Below are positions 46,370-55,802 of a stretch of 64,000 nucleotides of DNA, piece by piece. The DNA is taken from assembly GCF_022682495.2 (NCBI RefSeq), contig NC_071391.1:82363161-82427160 (forward strand), written 5' to 3'. The notes beneath the pieces are model-generated. The model saw only the letters and a program-made list of their open reading frames with translations, ran no database searches and was not told where the DNA came from. Every line of letters begins with the position of its first letter. Position 1 is the first letter of the stretch. Position numbers and translations under genes: made by a program. The DNA is from Desmodus rotundus. Lineage: Eukaryota > Chordata > Mammalia > Chiroptera > Phyllostomidae.

Positions 46370-46575
46370 GGAGTGGGAGGGGGAGAGGGGGGTAAAGGTA
46401 CAGAGAATAAGTAGCATAGATGATAGGTGGAAAATAGACAGGGGGAGGGTAAAAATAGTGTAGGAAATGTAGAAGCCAAAGAACTTATAAGTATGACCCA
46501 TGGACATGAACTATGGGGGGGGGGAATGTGGGAGGGAGGGGGGTGGGCAGGATGGAGTGGAGTGGGGGGGGAAAT
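46370..46575 (+). repeat. G-rich 3' UTR tract of HAL1-like element
   Basis: Repeated runs of three or more G (for example GGGAGGGGGAGAGGGGGG and GGGAGGGAGGGGGGTGGG) meet the simple pattern for a four-stranded G-quadruplex on the sense strand. Confidence 0.75.
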
Positions 46576-46746
46576 GGGACAACTGTAATAGCATAATCAA
46601 TAAATATATTTAAAAAAATAATAAAAAAATAAAAAAAAAATTAAAATTAAAAAAAAAAAAAAGGAGTCCAGAACGGACTCCCAGTTACAAATTTTTTTTT
46701 TATCCCACACCCATGAGGATCACATTGCAGAAATGTATTTACTAAA

Positions 46747-47929
46747 CTACCGAGGTGTCACATGTAGTCGCTGTTGAATCTCTTTCCTAAACTGGGACTG
46801 CATTGATGCTACCTGCTGTCGGGTAAGGGCCTTGTCACAGGTCTTGTAGGTCAGTCTATAGCAGAGACTGACCCGTTCAGTCTCAGGATGCTGAAAACGA
46901 CTAAGGAATTGTATGGATATGACAGTGTCCTGGGACACTGCTCGGGCCACAGTGTGAAACTCTAGTTCATCAAATCCCTTATTCTCATCTAACCAAAAAC
47001 TAATATCGTGCACATAGCTTGGAGGATAGAGAGAATAACTTTTAAAGCGTTCTATTTTTCCAGGGACAAAACTCTTCAGGAAACGTTTATCAAAGGTCCA
47101 CAACATCCTCCAGTCGGAGATACCCCAGACAAGCATGGCTAATAGGTCCAAGTTTATTGACACAAACACAAAACACTGGTCCTTGTGTGTAATGCTTGGA
47201 ACAGATGTGGTAACAGACCCAATAATCAGATCCTTGGCAGGATCTAGGCCAAAATTATCAGACTTCACATCAATCATATAATCTTTCCCATTTGGTTGCA
47301 AGATGAATTCTACTGAACTGCTCCATTTAGAGCTCTCCGGCAATGTCCGAGTCAGAAGGCTATCTAGAATGCCCTTCAGGTGGTCTAGCAGTGACTGAAG
47401 ACAGCCATCCTTCAGATTTTGATTAAACCCAAGGATAAATAAAGTCTCGTGAAATGCTGGCATTGTGAAAGGTGAGATGTGGCACTTCCGAAAGACAGGT
47501 CCACTGAGGATGTGTAAAGAACCTGGGAGGAAGTCTGGTGCTTGGATGACAGCCTGAACATGGACTAGGAGAGAAGGTCTAAGCCAGATCTTGGCTTGGT
47601 CATAGATTCCTTCATGAACCTCTTCCTTACCATCTCTTCCAGGGCTCTTGGGAAGGCTAAGTTCTGAAAATGACACTAGAAAGTCCTCCATGTCTTGTGG
47701 TGTCCCACCTGTCAGGGACTCAGAATTTGCTTTCTCTTCAAGGAGATTAATCCAAAAGGTGGTTGATAGAATGTCACAGTTCCAGGAAGTAAGAACATTG
47801 GTTTCTCCCTGTGGCAGCAAAGGGAAGGAACACTTCAGCCTCTTTAGAGGGAAAGCTTTGCCCAATTCAGCAATCAGTTTCTCATTGATGGTTTTGACAG
47901 GATGACAGGAAGATGCTTCCAGGAAACCC
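46747..47929 (-). CDS. FDXACB1: FDXACB1 coding exon 5 (terminal)
   Basis: One long exon of 1,183 bp encoding about 393 residues from GFLEASSCHPVKTINEKLIA to LHVTPR and stop. It holds the central region and the whole FDX-ACB domain. The frame is fully open. A HAL1-like element ends less than 100 bp downstream of the stop. I see no AATAAA on the minus strand between the stop and that element. Confidence 0.95.
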
Positions 47930-50558
47930 CTGTTTAAACACAAAAACAAAACAACCTTCTAAATTTCAATAATTACAATGTAGTTAGAATTAAAAGTACA
48001 GATAATTGAATAGAAAAGAATTATCCTTAAGTTGATCCTGAAAGGAAACAAAGAAATTGTCCACCAAAAATAGAGATATCATGTGTTTCAGAACTCTGAC
48101 AACCGCCATCCCTACTACATACCAGAAGATTTTTAATTCTAAAGAGGCTTATACAGGCCAGACTGACAAGTATTCAGAGTACCAACATCATTAACAGTAC
48201 ACGTAACATCCATTTAATATATGGTTGGCATCAAGTCAATCAGGATACAGCTAGAGATAGAAGTGATTTCTAGTAAAATAGCGTTACCTGTTCAACTTTC
48301 CTACAAGTGCTTCTGGTTCTGGAAAGGAAAACCACTGGTCACCCAGTTTGATCCTGAAGATTCTTGGTTGCAAACCTTGAAAGGGTAAGCTCCGGGTGAA
48401 GATATGGTTCAAAGCACCTTCTACATGAAAGGGTTTATTTTGACTCCTGGCAAAACAGACACCAAATATGAAGTCTGTCATTATTAAAGGAAGGAAGTCT
48501 CTGAGACTGATCAGGAAACTGGCAAGGAAAAAGTTTGCATATGAGATTTTTTTATCATTAGTGAGAGATGAAAAGGCTTAGACCTCTGTTATTACTTACC
48601 TATATCCAGTGCACTTGTACTCTGGCACAGCCTCACAGCTAAAGGAACGCACATCACTTAAAATGAATCCTCCTAGAGCTGCCATGGCCACCACTTGCCA
48701 ACTGTTGTGCCATTCTCTTGTGGGATTATCCGCAGGAGTCCCACCTTGTCCTCTACACAATGCCACATGTACTTCTCCTTCCTCTGCGAGAACATCTGCA
48801 CAGCTAATTGGGGGGGGGGGGCAGAGGACACTGGCCATTTATCAGAAACAACTAGAAATTACCACAGGAATTAGATGTATATACATGGTTTGGCTATGAA
48901 ATAATTGACACCCAATCATACCCATTGGCCAAGGTCTACTAGACTTCAAACATGCAAAGAGAGTAGCTAGAATTAAGTAAGAATGTAAATTCAATGTTCA
49001 GCTCATAAATGACACTACCAGCTGACCATGGCATTATCCAGCTTGGTATTCACAACGTTCACCAACATGTCATACAAAGGTCAATGTCTGCAAAATTCCT
49101 ATACAGGATCCACTGATCAGGCTATTCTTCCCTGTGGAGAAAGCTGTTCTTTTTACTCCCCTCCTGCCTGTGAAAATTCTATACTTCAAATGCTAATTTA
49201 AAATACTGCCTCTCTGAAAAGTTTGTTAACTGTGACCTAAAGAGACCTCTGACTGTATTACATGTTTTGGTATAATAGTGTAGAGCAGAGATTTTCAACC
49301 TTTTTCATCTTGTGGCACACATATAAACTAATTACTAAAATTCTGTGGGACACCAATTTTTTTTTTCTGATCTGACAAAAATAGGTATAATTTTGATTAA
49401 TTCACACCTGATTGATGGCTACTGTTGTGTTGGCTGATGTCGTTTTTTTATTCGACAATCTAAAGGACAAGAGGTCAGTGCCCTTGACTAAATAATGAAG
49501 TATTGCATGTTTTAAAAATTCTTCTGGCACACTGGTTGAAAATTGCCGGTGTAAAGCAGTGTGGTAAATTCAAGATAATTTTATGAGGTAGTTAATATAA
49601 ATACCTTCAGTTATAGATGAGGAAGCAGAAAAGGATTAAGTAAGCTTACCTAAAATCATGCAACTATTAAGTAGTAGATGTGGATTTGAATCCAGGGAGT
49701 TTGGCTCCTAAATCCATGCTCTTCACCATTAGACTACACTGGCTACCATTATTATGCATTATTAAAAACAGGTGATCATCCCTTTACATGCCAAAAAGCA
49801 TGTTATTGGTACTTTTATTTAGTATTTAGGGTTATGCTTATGTCTTTCCAAAATGACTGTGTGTTCTTTTGGAGCTTTATATTCCCGCTAAACTTATCAT
49901 AGTAATTTAACACACGTATGCGTAGTTTCCCAAACTAAAATGTTTAAGTGCATTATGTAATGTAAATCATAAACATTTTAGTTGTGAGTGCTCTTCTTTC
50001 CTCACCTCTGGAAAAACTTGGCAAGCAGTTCCCTGTTCCTAGCTACTCCAGCTTTGCGTCCACAGTGCGGAAAGTTAAAACAAATTTGATCGAACTCCCT
50101 GTCGTGCAGTTCAAAGGCATCTGCCAGCTGGGTACAGTCCACACCAAAACGTATCTTGGTACCTGAAATATAGACAGATGTCTTAACAGGGAACCAGAGA
50201 AAACCGTTCCCTAACCTGGACCTTGCGAAACAACCCTGGTCTAGGCACTGAGCGGGCTTTCTGTAAAGGTTCGTGGGATGTTCAAAATTAATCCTCACGT
50301 TACTTGAATCCGCAAGTTCCCACCCTTCCCACTTGGGGCCGCGCCAGCCTCTGGGCGGGGCTTCGCGGGTGGGTCGGCCTAGCTACCTCGCTGACGCAGA
50401 CACTGCAGATTCTCCCAGGCCACCGGATCCCGGGTTAACTCGGCCGGGAGCTGGAGGCAGGTAGCGGTTAGACTCGTGCTGGGATCCAGGGTCTCGCTTA
50501 CAGCGGCGGCGAAGGAGAAATTCCCCTCCCCAACCAATAGGCGGCGCCGAGGGGCCAT
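46747..50558 (-). CDS. FDXACB1: FDXACB1, complete, five coding exons, 624 residues
   Basis: FDXACB1 is named for its C-terminal ferredoxin-fold anticodon-binding domain, the type found at the end of phenylalanyl-tRNA synthetases. Its own function is poorly defined. Exons 50387-50558, 50006-50162, 48600-48803, 48288-48446 and 46747-47929 join in phase to 625 codons including stop TAG (read 46749-46747). This equals the human length as I recall it. Residues 2-16 (MAPRRRLLVGEGNFSF region) carry the GEGNFSF loop of the DUF2431/BMT5-like Rossmann fold, a methyltransferase-like domain over about the first 170 residues. The FDX-ACB domain covers roughly 529-624, from YSLYPPSYVHDISFWL to the terminal Arg. 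I chose ATG 50558 to match the human start; an in-frame ATG at 50612 would add 18 residues. ALG9 lies downstream on the same strand. No break was seen. Confidence 0.95.
48288..48446 (-). CDS. FDXACB1: FDXACB1 coding exon 4
   Basis: Encodes RSQNKPFHVEGALNHIFTRS through PEPEALVGKLN. Acceptor GCCAG, donor GTAACG, which is weaker than consensus. Confidence 0.93.
48600..48803 (-). CDS. FDXACB1: FDXACB1 coding exon 3
   Basis: Encodes CADVLAEEGEVHVALCRGQG through AVPEYKCTGY. Donor GTAAGT. The acceptor AATTAG follows a run of twelve C on the coding strand, an unusually uniform polypyrimidine tract. Confidence 0.94.
48810..48821 (-). repeat. C12 polypyrimidine tract before FDXACB1 exon 3
   Basis: Twelve G on the plus strand, thus twelve C on the coding strand, a few bases upstream of the acceptor AATTAG. 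A homopolymer of C as the main pyrimidine tract is unusual. Confidence 0.85.
49286..49548. mobile_element. hAT-like non-autonomous element (263 bp)
   Basis: The left end CAGAGATTTTCAACC and right end GGTTGAAAATTGCCG form 15-bp imperfect inverted termini (11 of 15). They are flanked by the 8-bp duplication GTGTAGAG / GTGTAAAG (49278-49285, 49549-49556). GTGGCACAC and GGCACAC repeat just inside each end. An 8-bp duplication is the hAT hallmark. It lies in FDXACB1 intron 2. Confidence 0.8.
49600..49745 (-). repeat. MIR SINE relic
   Basis: Plus strand: GATGAGGAAGCAGAAAAGGA, GATGTGGATTTGAATCCAGG and CATGCTCTTCACCATTAGAC, the reverse complement of MIR. Confidence 0.75.
50006..50162 (-). CDS. FDXACB1: FDXACB1 coding exon 2
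   Basis: Encodes TKIRFGVDCTQLADAFELHD through FPHCGRKAGVARNRELLAKF, continuing the Rossmann-like domain (the FNFPHCG motif is typical). Acceptor TTTCAG, donor GTGAGG. Confidence 0.94.
50387..50558 (-). CDS. FDXACB1: FDXACB1 coding exon 1
   Basis: Residues 1-57 plus one base, containing GEGNFSFAAAVSETLD, the nucleotide-binding-type loop of the DUF2431 domain. The start context has G at -3 and G at +4. Donor GTAGCT is read from 50386 down. Confidence 0.94.
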
Positions 50559-50989
50559 AGCCCCAACCTGCTCCCCGCTCGCATTCCCGGAAGCGCTACT
50601 TTGTGACGTCACTTCCTTCGCGGGTCTCCCGCCTAACCCGTCGCTGGTTGGTGACGTAACACAGCTCTAGGAGGCGTTAACAACTAGTGCAGCAACAGCG
50701 GGAGAGGAAAATAGCAATGAGTAACACGCAAGACACCGACTGCGCCGTACGTCACCCCGCCAACACCCCTTCGGAAGTGTCAAAATAAATGCCTCTTAGC
50801 CCGAGGGTGGCCTTGAGCGACTTCATCACACCTGCTTGAGGGCACAAGTAGTCAGTAACGCGGAGGGGCTGGCCGAGGGTGAGAGGAGTTCTGAGTGAAG
50901 GAAGCGGGTCCGGGCTCAGGCCAAGGAGGAATTAGTCTGTGTTTTGTACCTTTCTGTCATAGATGATTTTATAAATCATCTCATCCGAA
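50559..50989. promoter_or_regulatory. Bidirectional promoter FDXACB1 / CFAP68
   Basis: The 431 bp between the divergent start codons is CpG-rich, extending into FDXACB1 exon 1. It contains a perfect CRE palindrome TGACGTCA at 50604-50611, a second near-CRE TGACGTAA at 50652-50659, a TACGTCA half-site near 50749, and ETS-like CCGGAAG at about 50588-50594. No TATA box is evident. Head-to-head housekeeping and ciliary genes commonly share such promoters. Confidence 0.7.
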
Positions 50990-51031
50990 ATGGCTGTTGC
51001 CCATTGTCTCTGCTGCTCGGAATTTCTCCAG
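50990..51031 (+). CDS. CFAP68: CFAP68 coding exon 1 (less certain)
   Basis: Fourteen codons, MAVAHCLCCSEFLQ, ending on a codon boundary with CAG then GTCGTT. The donor is weak (GTC rather than GTA or GTG). Similarity to the remembered human N-terminus and the matching phase with exon 2 support it. The start context has G at -3 and G at +4. Confidence 0.7.
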
Positions 51032-54000
51032 GTCGTTCTATCTCCTGCCTTTTATTTATTCAAGAAATAGTGCCTAAAATATTGCAGTCCCCGAAAGATA
51101 CTAAAAGAAAGAAGGGAAAAAAAATAAAACTATGGAGTACCTGTTATGTGCCACTGTGAGGATGGTTAGATAGATATTTAAATGAGCAAGATGGAGCCTA
51201 TGGTTTCACTGAGCGTGTAGTCCGGCGAAGGATGCACAGCAGAAAAGGCAATTCTGGTGTAATGAGATGCCATGCTATGAGTGGAGTAATTCAGGGTGCT
51301 GTGGGAGAACTGTGGGGTCGTGCTGGACCTGGCTCCACCAATCCCCCATAAGGGAAGGCTGGCCTGAGGGCCCCTGGCCAGAAGGAATGTTCATTGCTGT
51401 AGAAATGGATTGTAATTCCCTCCTTATCTCCTTTTGGGAGTGGCCTCTTGTCCTGCGTGACTGCTTTTTGACCTCTTCTCTTGGCACGTACACACTGAGG
51501 TAATGCAGTTTAGAGTCAGGTGCAAGACACGTGCCCCCTTTGTCTGGGACACCTTAAAACAAGTCTGGGACTCAAAGAGGTGTGGTCCTGCTTCACAGAT
51601 CTGCCGCCACCGATGCGTAATAAAGTCTATGTCTGCTCCATCCAGTCGTCCTTGTGGTTTTTTTCCAGCTTATCTGAATGAGCAGGTGCCCCTGGATCGA
51701 CCTTCTGCATTACAGGCACACAGAAGGGAAATCTTACCATTTTGGGGGGGAGAAGTGGAAAATTTCCTGGAGTTGAAACTTGAGTTGAAAGCTAAGGGGG
51801 AAAAGTACACTTTACCAAAGGGTCAGGAGGAGTAAAGAGGCAAAAGGAACAACATATGCAAAAGCATGATGGAGAAAAAGAACTGTTGAGTTTGGCTGAA
51901 ATGTATTTGGAGGGAGAGTGGGTAACAGGTGAGACTGAAAAATGAAGCAAGGGTTGGGTCATCTAGAGCATTATAAGCCATTGTAACAGCCTGAACCTTA
52001 TTGTGAAACAGTGGCCAGATACTGAAACATTTTATATCTGTAGAAAAAGGACACACTTAGATTTTCATTTTTGAAAGTCCTGCTTTTTTGTGGAGAAGGA
52101 CTCAAGAAGAATTAGGCCAATGGCAGGGAGATCCAATAGGAGGCTACAGCAGCAATAGCATCCAGGGCTGATAGTGGTCTGAATTGGAACTTGGCAGTGG
52201 AATGGAGAGTAGTGTGCTGATTCAAAACTCAACAAGACCTAGTGATTAGATGGGTGTAAAGGGTTGAAAGAGAAATCAGTGTCAAAGATAAGCCCCAGGT
52301 TCCAGGAGTAGACAACAGAGTGGATGGTAGTATCCATCCTACAGCCCCAGGACAGTATCGCCTTGGTCTGCAGTCTGAATACTAAGCCTGCTGGACTTGG
52401 GGACCAGCTACTCTTCAGTCATCATGCTGTTTGTTGACATCAGTGCATGCATCTATCTTCACAAAGGCAGATGGTGTGAGGACAGTTACCTTTAAACCTA
52501 TAGTATTAGTTTTGTCCCTACCTGTGGAAAGGTGGGTGAGTGGTGACTCCCAAATCATGGCCACCTGGTCATGGTGATTTGGTGATGTACATTTCTTTCT
52601 TTGCTCGGAGAACCGAGAGGGCCAGATTTGGCGATGTCTCTTCTTTTAAAGAACATGGACTGGAAGTGGAAGGCTTTCAGTCGTTTTCCTATAGAATCTA
52701 CAAACAACATGAGTTACGCAGCATCAGATTACTCGTCTTTGGGGAAGGTATTGTCCTGCTCCGAAGCCAAGGAACCTGACTCTTTTTAAAATTATTATTA
52801 TTTTAATCTTTACCCAAGGATATTTTTTATTGATTTTAGGGAGGGGGTTGTGGGAGGAGAGAGAGAGAGAAACATTGATGTGAGAGAGAAACATCGATTG
52901 GTTGCCTCCTGGTATGTTCCCCAACCGGGGATCAAACTCACAACCTTTCTGGCATTCGGGATAATGCTCCAACCAACTGAGCCACCTGACCATGGCCAGA
53001 TTTTCTCTCTCCCTCTTTCTTGTCAATAATAAAAATGGGTAGGCTTTTGGTTTCCTACAAAACTGAAATTCAGACATTGGTCATCTGGTATGTTCAAAGA
53101 ACTGTTGGCCGAGAGGGCAGGCAGAAGGAGAGGGTGTTGGAATGAGTAAGACATAGATCTTGTCCTCGGGATTCTACAGTTTAAGGGATTCCACACGTAC
53201 TTCAAGAACTCTTGACATGTGGTGGAAATTATAAATATAGAAATATACGAACATGAAGCACCGTGTGAGACAAACAAGGAAAGGCATATGGAATAAGTGC
53301 TATTTGAACTGGGCCTAGAAGGAAGGAAACTATAATTTATTGTTATAGAGTTTTCCACTTCTCACTTGTCCCTATTCTCTTTGTAGCAATACTCTTAGTT
53401 ATTAAATTCTCATATCTCAAAATGACCTGAACATTTAGCTAGTAAATAGTATTGAGGGTACTAAAGTTTTTCTGTCTTTTCGAGGGGGAGCATTTGATCT
53501 CTGTAGTCATTCATTACTGCTGAATTGAGAGGATAGCTCAAAGGAGTTGTGGACCTGGAGAAAAAGAAACAGAATGACAATAATTAATTTGTGAGGAAAG
53601 TCTAGATTTTTAGTAAGGTGTGCTTGTATTGTGCTTGGCCAATAGTAAAAAAAGGGATTCCTTTTCTGCTCTCTGATAAGCTCATCTGTTCTCACCTTTT
53701 CCCAGAGACAGTTCCTCACCTGTTTCCTTACAAACCCACACTATGGCAGCCTCATTAATGCAGATGGCCATGCTGAAGTGTGGACAGATTGGAATGATAT
53801 GTCCAAGTTTTTCCAGTATGGATGGAGATGCACCACTAATGAGAATGCCTATTCAAACCGTACCCTGATGGGCAACTGGAACCAGGAAAGATATGACCTA
53901 AGGAATATCATACAGCCCAAACCTTTGCCTTCCCAGGTAATCTTAACGTTCTCCGTTTCCTTCTGTTAGCAACACAAATACCAGTGACCATTTGAGAGGC

Positions 54001-54924
54001 AGTTATTTGATAACTTCTAATGCTGAAATCTCTCATGCTTCTGTTCAATTAAGTGGTTTGGGGAGGGCAGCAGTTCCTTAGCTGGAATACTTATTCCACT
54101 TTACTATCAAGTTGAATATTGTACTGTTGTAAGGTAATAAAAAGATGGGTAATACTCTTTCTCTTGCTTCTGTATGAACTTCATTCATCTACAAAAATAT
54201 ATGTCTTCTGACTCAGCCTAGCTCTTCCCTGGTCCTTGCCCTTGTAGCTCTCCTAAGCAAACAAACATATAAAGGTTATGAAAGTTGGTAGGATATAGAA
54301 TAATGACATAAAGACCTCTAGTTAATCTAAAATATGACAGAGACTGTTAGAATTCATGTCACTGTGTCCTTTATTTCCCAGTATTGGTTATAGACTCCTA
54401 TATTTTTAATCTATTACTTTTTCTTTCCAGTTTGGACACTACTTTGAAACAACATACGATGCCAGCTACAATAAAAAAATGCCACTTTCAACCCATAGTA
54501 GGTGGACTGTTCTTTTTAATTCTTGTAGTCTCAGGGCCTAATTCAGGGCCTGGAAAGTAGAAGGAACTCAAATAAAAGTAAACTGAATAAGTGAATAAGT
54601 GAATGAATGAGTGAATGATGTCTCTCTTTTCTGAATTTTTACAGGACTTACTCTATATTTCCTTAGAAGTAAGAGTGAAATTGGTTACTAAGACTCCTTG
54701 GTATTGACTGATTTCACTTGTCTTTCCTTCTCTTTTCTCTTCCCTTAGGATTTAAGCGAGAGCCTCACTGGTTCCCAGGACACCAACCTGAGCTGGATCC
54801 TCCTCGATACAAATGCACAGAGAAGTCAACTTATATGAGTAGCTATTCAAAACCTCAAATTGGACATCACTCTGCATGTGTGTGTAGTCATAATAACTGC
54901 CCATTTCAGGGTCTAGGATTCTAA
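50990..54924 (+). CDS. CFAP68: CFAP68 (C11orf1), four coding exons, 171 residues
   Basis: CFAP68 is a small protein known from ciliary axonemes as a microtubule inner protein of doublet microtubules. Exons 50990-51031, 53706-53936, 54431-54497 and 54749-54924 join in phase. Exons 2-4 are unmistakable: CFLTNPHYGSLINADGHAEV, WTDWNDMSKFFQYGWRCTTN, FKREPHWFPGHQPELDPPRY. Exon 1 (MAVAHCLCCSEFLQ) is assigned from its resemblance to the remembered human start MAASQCLCCSKFLFQ. The human protein, as I recall, stops after SYSKP at residue 150. Here the next codon is CAA and the frame continues 22 residues to a stop at 54922. Polyadenylation signals follow at 55027-55036. The gene diverges from FDXACB1 and probably shares its promoter. 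Confidence 0.9.
51032..52787. other. CFAP68 intron 1, left part
   Basis: Intron with no nameable repeat except possible old debris at 51950-52060. Open frames of 60-110 codons here show no domain or splice support. Confidence 0.45.
52788..52998 (-). mobile_element. Bat SINE (Ves type, diverged)
   Basis: The minus strand starts GGCCATGGTCAGGTGGCTCA, then GGTTGTGAGTTTGATCCCC and GAGGCAACCAATCGATG-type tail sequences. The CT-rich end includes a (GA)n run at 52858-52870. Confidence 0.85.
52999..53705. other. CFAP68 intron 1, right part, nothing recognised
   Basis: Non-coding. No element could be named. Confidence 0.4.
53706..53936 (+). CDS. CFAP68: CFAP68 coding exon 2
   Basis: Seventy-seven codons starting RQFLTCFLTNPHYGSL and ending QPKPLPSQ. 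Acceptor TTTTCCCAG, donor GTAATC. Confidence 0.93.
53937..54430. other. CFAP68 intron 2
   Basis: AT-rich intron of 494 bp with no repeat recognised. Confidence 0.6.
54431..54497 (+). CDS. CFAP68: CFAP68 coding exon 3
   Basis: Encodes FGHYFETTYDASYNKKMPLS, T, H plus one base. Acceptor TTTCCAG, donor GTAGGT. Confidence 0.93.
54749..54924 (+). CDS. CFAP68: CFAP68 coding exon 4 (terminal, extended)
   Basis: Completes the split Arg codon and encodes FKREPHWFPGHQPELDPPRY through SSYSKP (residue 149). It then adds QIGHHSACVCSHNNCPFQGL and GF before the stop. Acceptor CCCTTAG. Confidence 0.9.
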
Positions 54925-55026
54925 GAAAAAATAAGAACCTTCATTTTTCCACAGTAGAATACAGGAGGGAGCATATTCTAAGCACACCTAAGAATTTTGC
55001 AGACTATGGCATAGTTTCACTCTCTA

Positions 55027-55036
55027 AATAAATAAA
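55027..55036 (+). terminator. CFAP68 polyadenylation signal
   Basis: Two overlapping AATAAA hexamers (55027-55032 and 55031-55036) lie about 100 bp after the CFAP68 stop codon, with an ordinary short 3' UTR between. Confidence 0.75.
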
Positions 55037-55802
55037 ACACAGAAAATGTTGTCTACCCTCTTTTAGCCAAGATTTGAATGTCAAATTTAAGTTGATTACA
55101 CCTATTAGTTATACCTTTGGGGTGCTGTAGAAGGGCAACAAAAAAATTATTTCTCTCAAACCTACAACAAGCCTGCTCTTCCCTGTTTTCCATCAGGAGC
55201 AAAATTCAGTAGGTCACATTTGGCTAGATCCTCTCTGGATATGAGTCTGGTAGACATGGTCATATAGTGTAACTTTAATGTGATCTTAATGAACATTCCT
55301 CTTAAGGACTAGAAAAAGAAAAATAATTTTTTATTATTATGAAGAATTTAAAACATAAAAAGTAGAATATTATAATGATTATCCACCTTTAAGAATTTAT
55401 GACCAATTTTACTACCCCTAATTTTTCTGTTTTTTAAAATTAATTTTGGAGCAGATCTCAGATATTATGTGATTTTATCTATAAATATTTCCATTTATAT
55501 TTCAAAAATATATGGCTACCAATTTTTTACTCCCCATAAACATCACCACAGGAACCTGTTGATCAAAGCTGAGTTATTAAACCTATAGCAAGGAAGAACA
55601 TCCACTTGACAGAGTCTTGGTAATGATTCAAAAGGAGAATATTTGGGTAAGTTATCCTTAGGAATCTGGGATAAGGGATCAGTTGGTTTAACTTTAAGAT
55701 GGGTCTTTGTAAGTAAGAAACTTGTAGGGATTGAGAAAAGGCTGTGATTAGTTTAGGATTTGTGAACCCATGGAGGCAACAGTCTTAATTTTAGAATGGC
55801 TA
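55037..55802. other. Flank downstream of CFAP68
   Basis: AT-rich intergenic sequence after the polyadenylation signal. No gene or nameable repeat. Confidence 0.5.

Larger units (their letters stand above)
44790..46660 (+). mobile_element. HAL1-like (ORF1-only) retroelement between ALG9 and FDXACB1
   Basis: Starts GGGGGAACCAAGATGGCGGC, with a GC-rich 5' UTR of about 750 bp. An open ORF1 (45548-46243) follows, then a stub resembling the start of ORF2 (MTANSQLLTATHKT, from 46276). The element ends in a G-rich 3' tail, GGGACAACTGTAATAGCATA, AATAAA and poly-A. There is no endonuclease or reverse transcriptase, so it must have moved using L1 enzymes. It is the best preserved copy here. Confidence 0.85.

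Noticed and set aside
50707..50787. Short frame in the divergent promoter (starts MSNTQDTDCAVRH) as CFAP68 start
   Set aside because: It ends after 23 codons with no donor in phase; the ATG at 50990 matches the remembered human N-terminus better.
51950..52060. Phrase resembling an old medium-reiteration repeat
   Set aside because: Too decayed to assign ends, strand or family.
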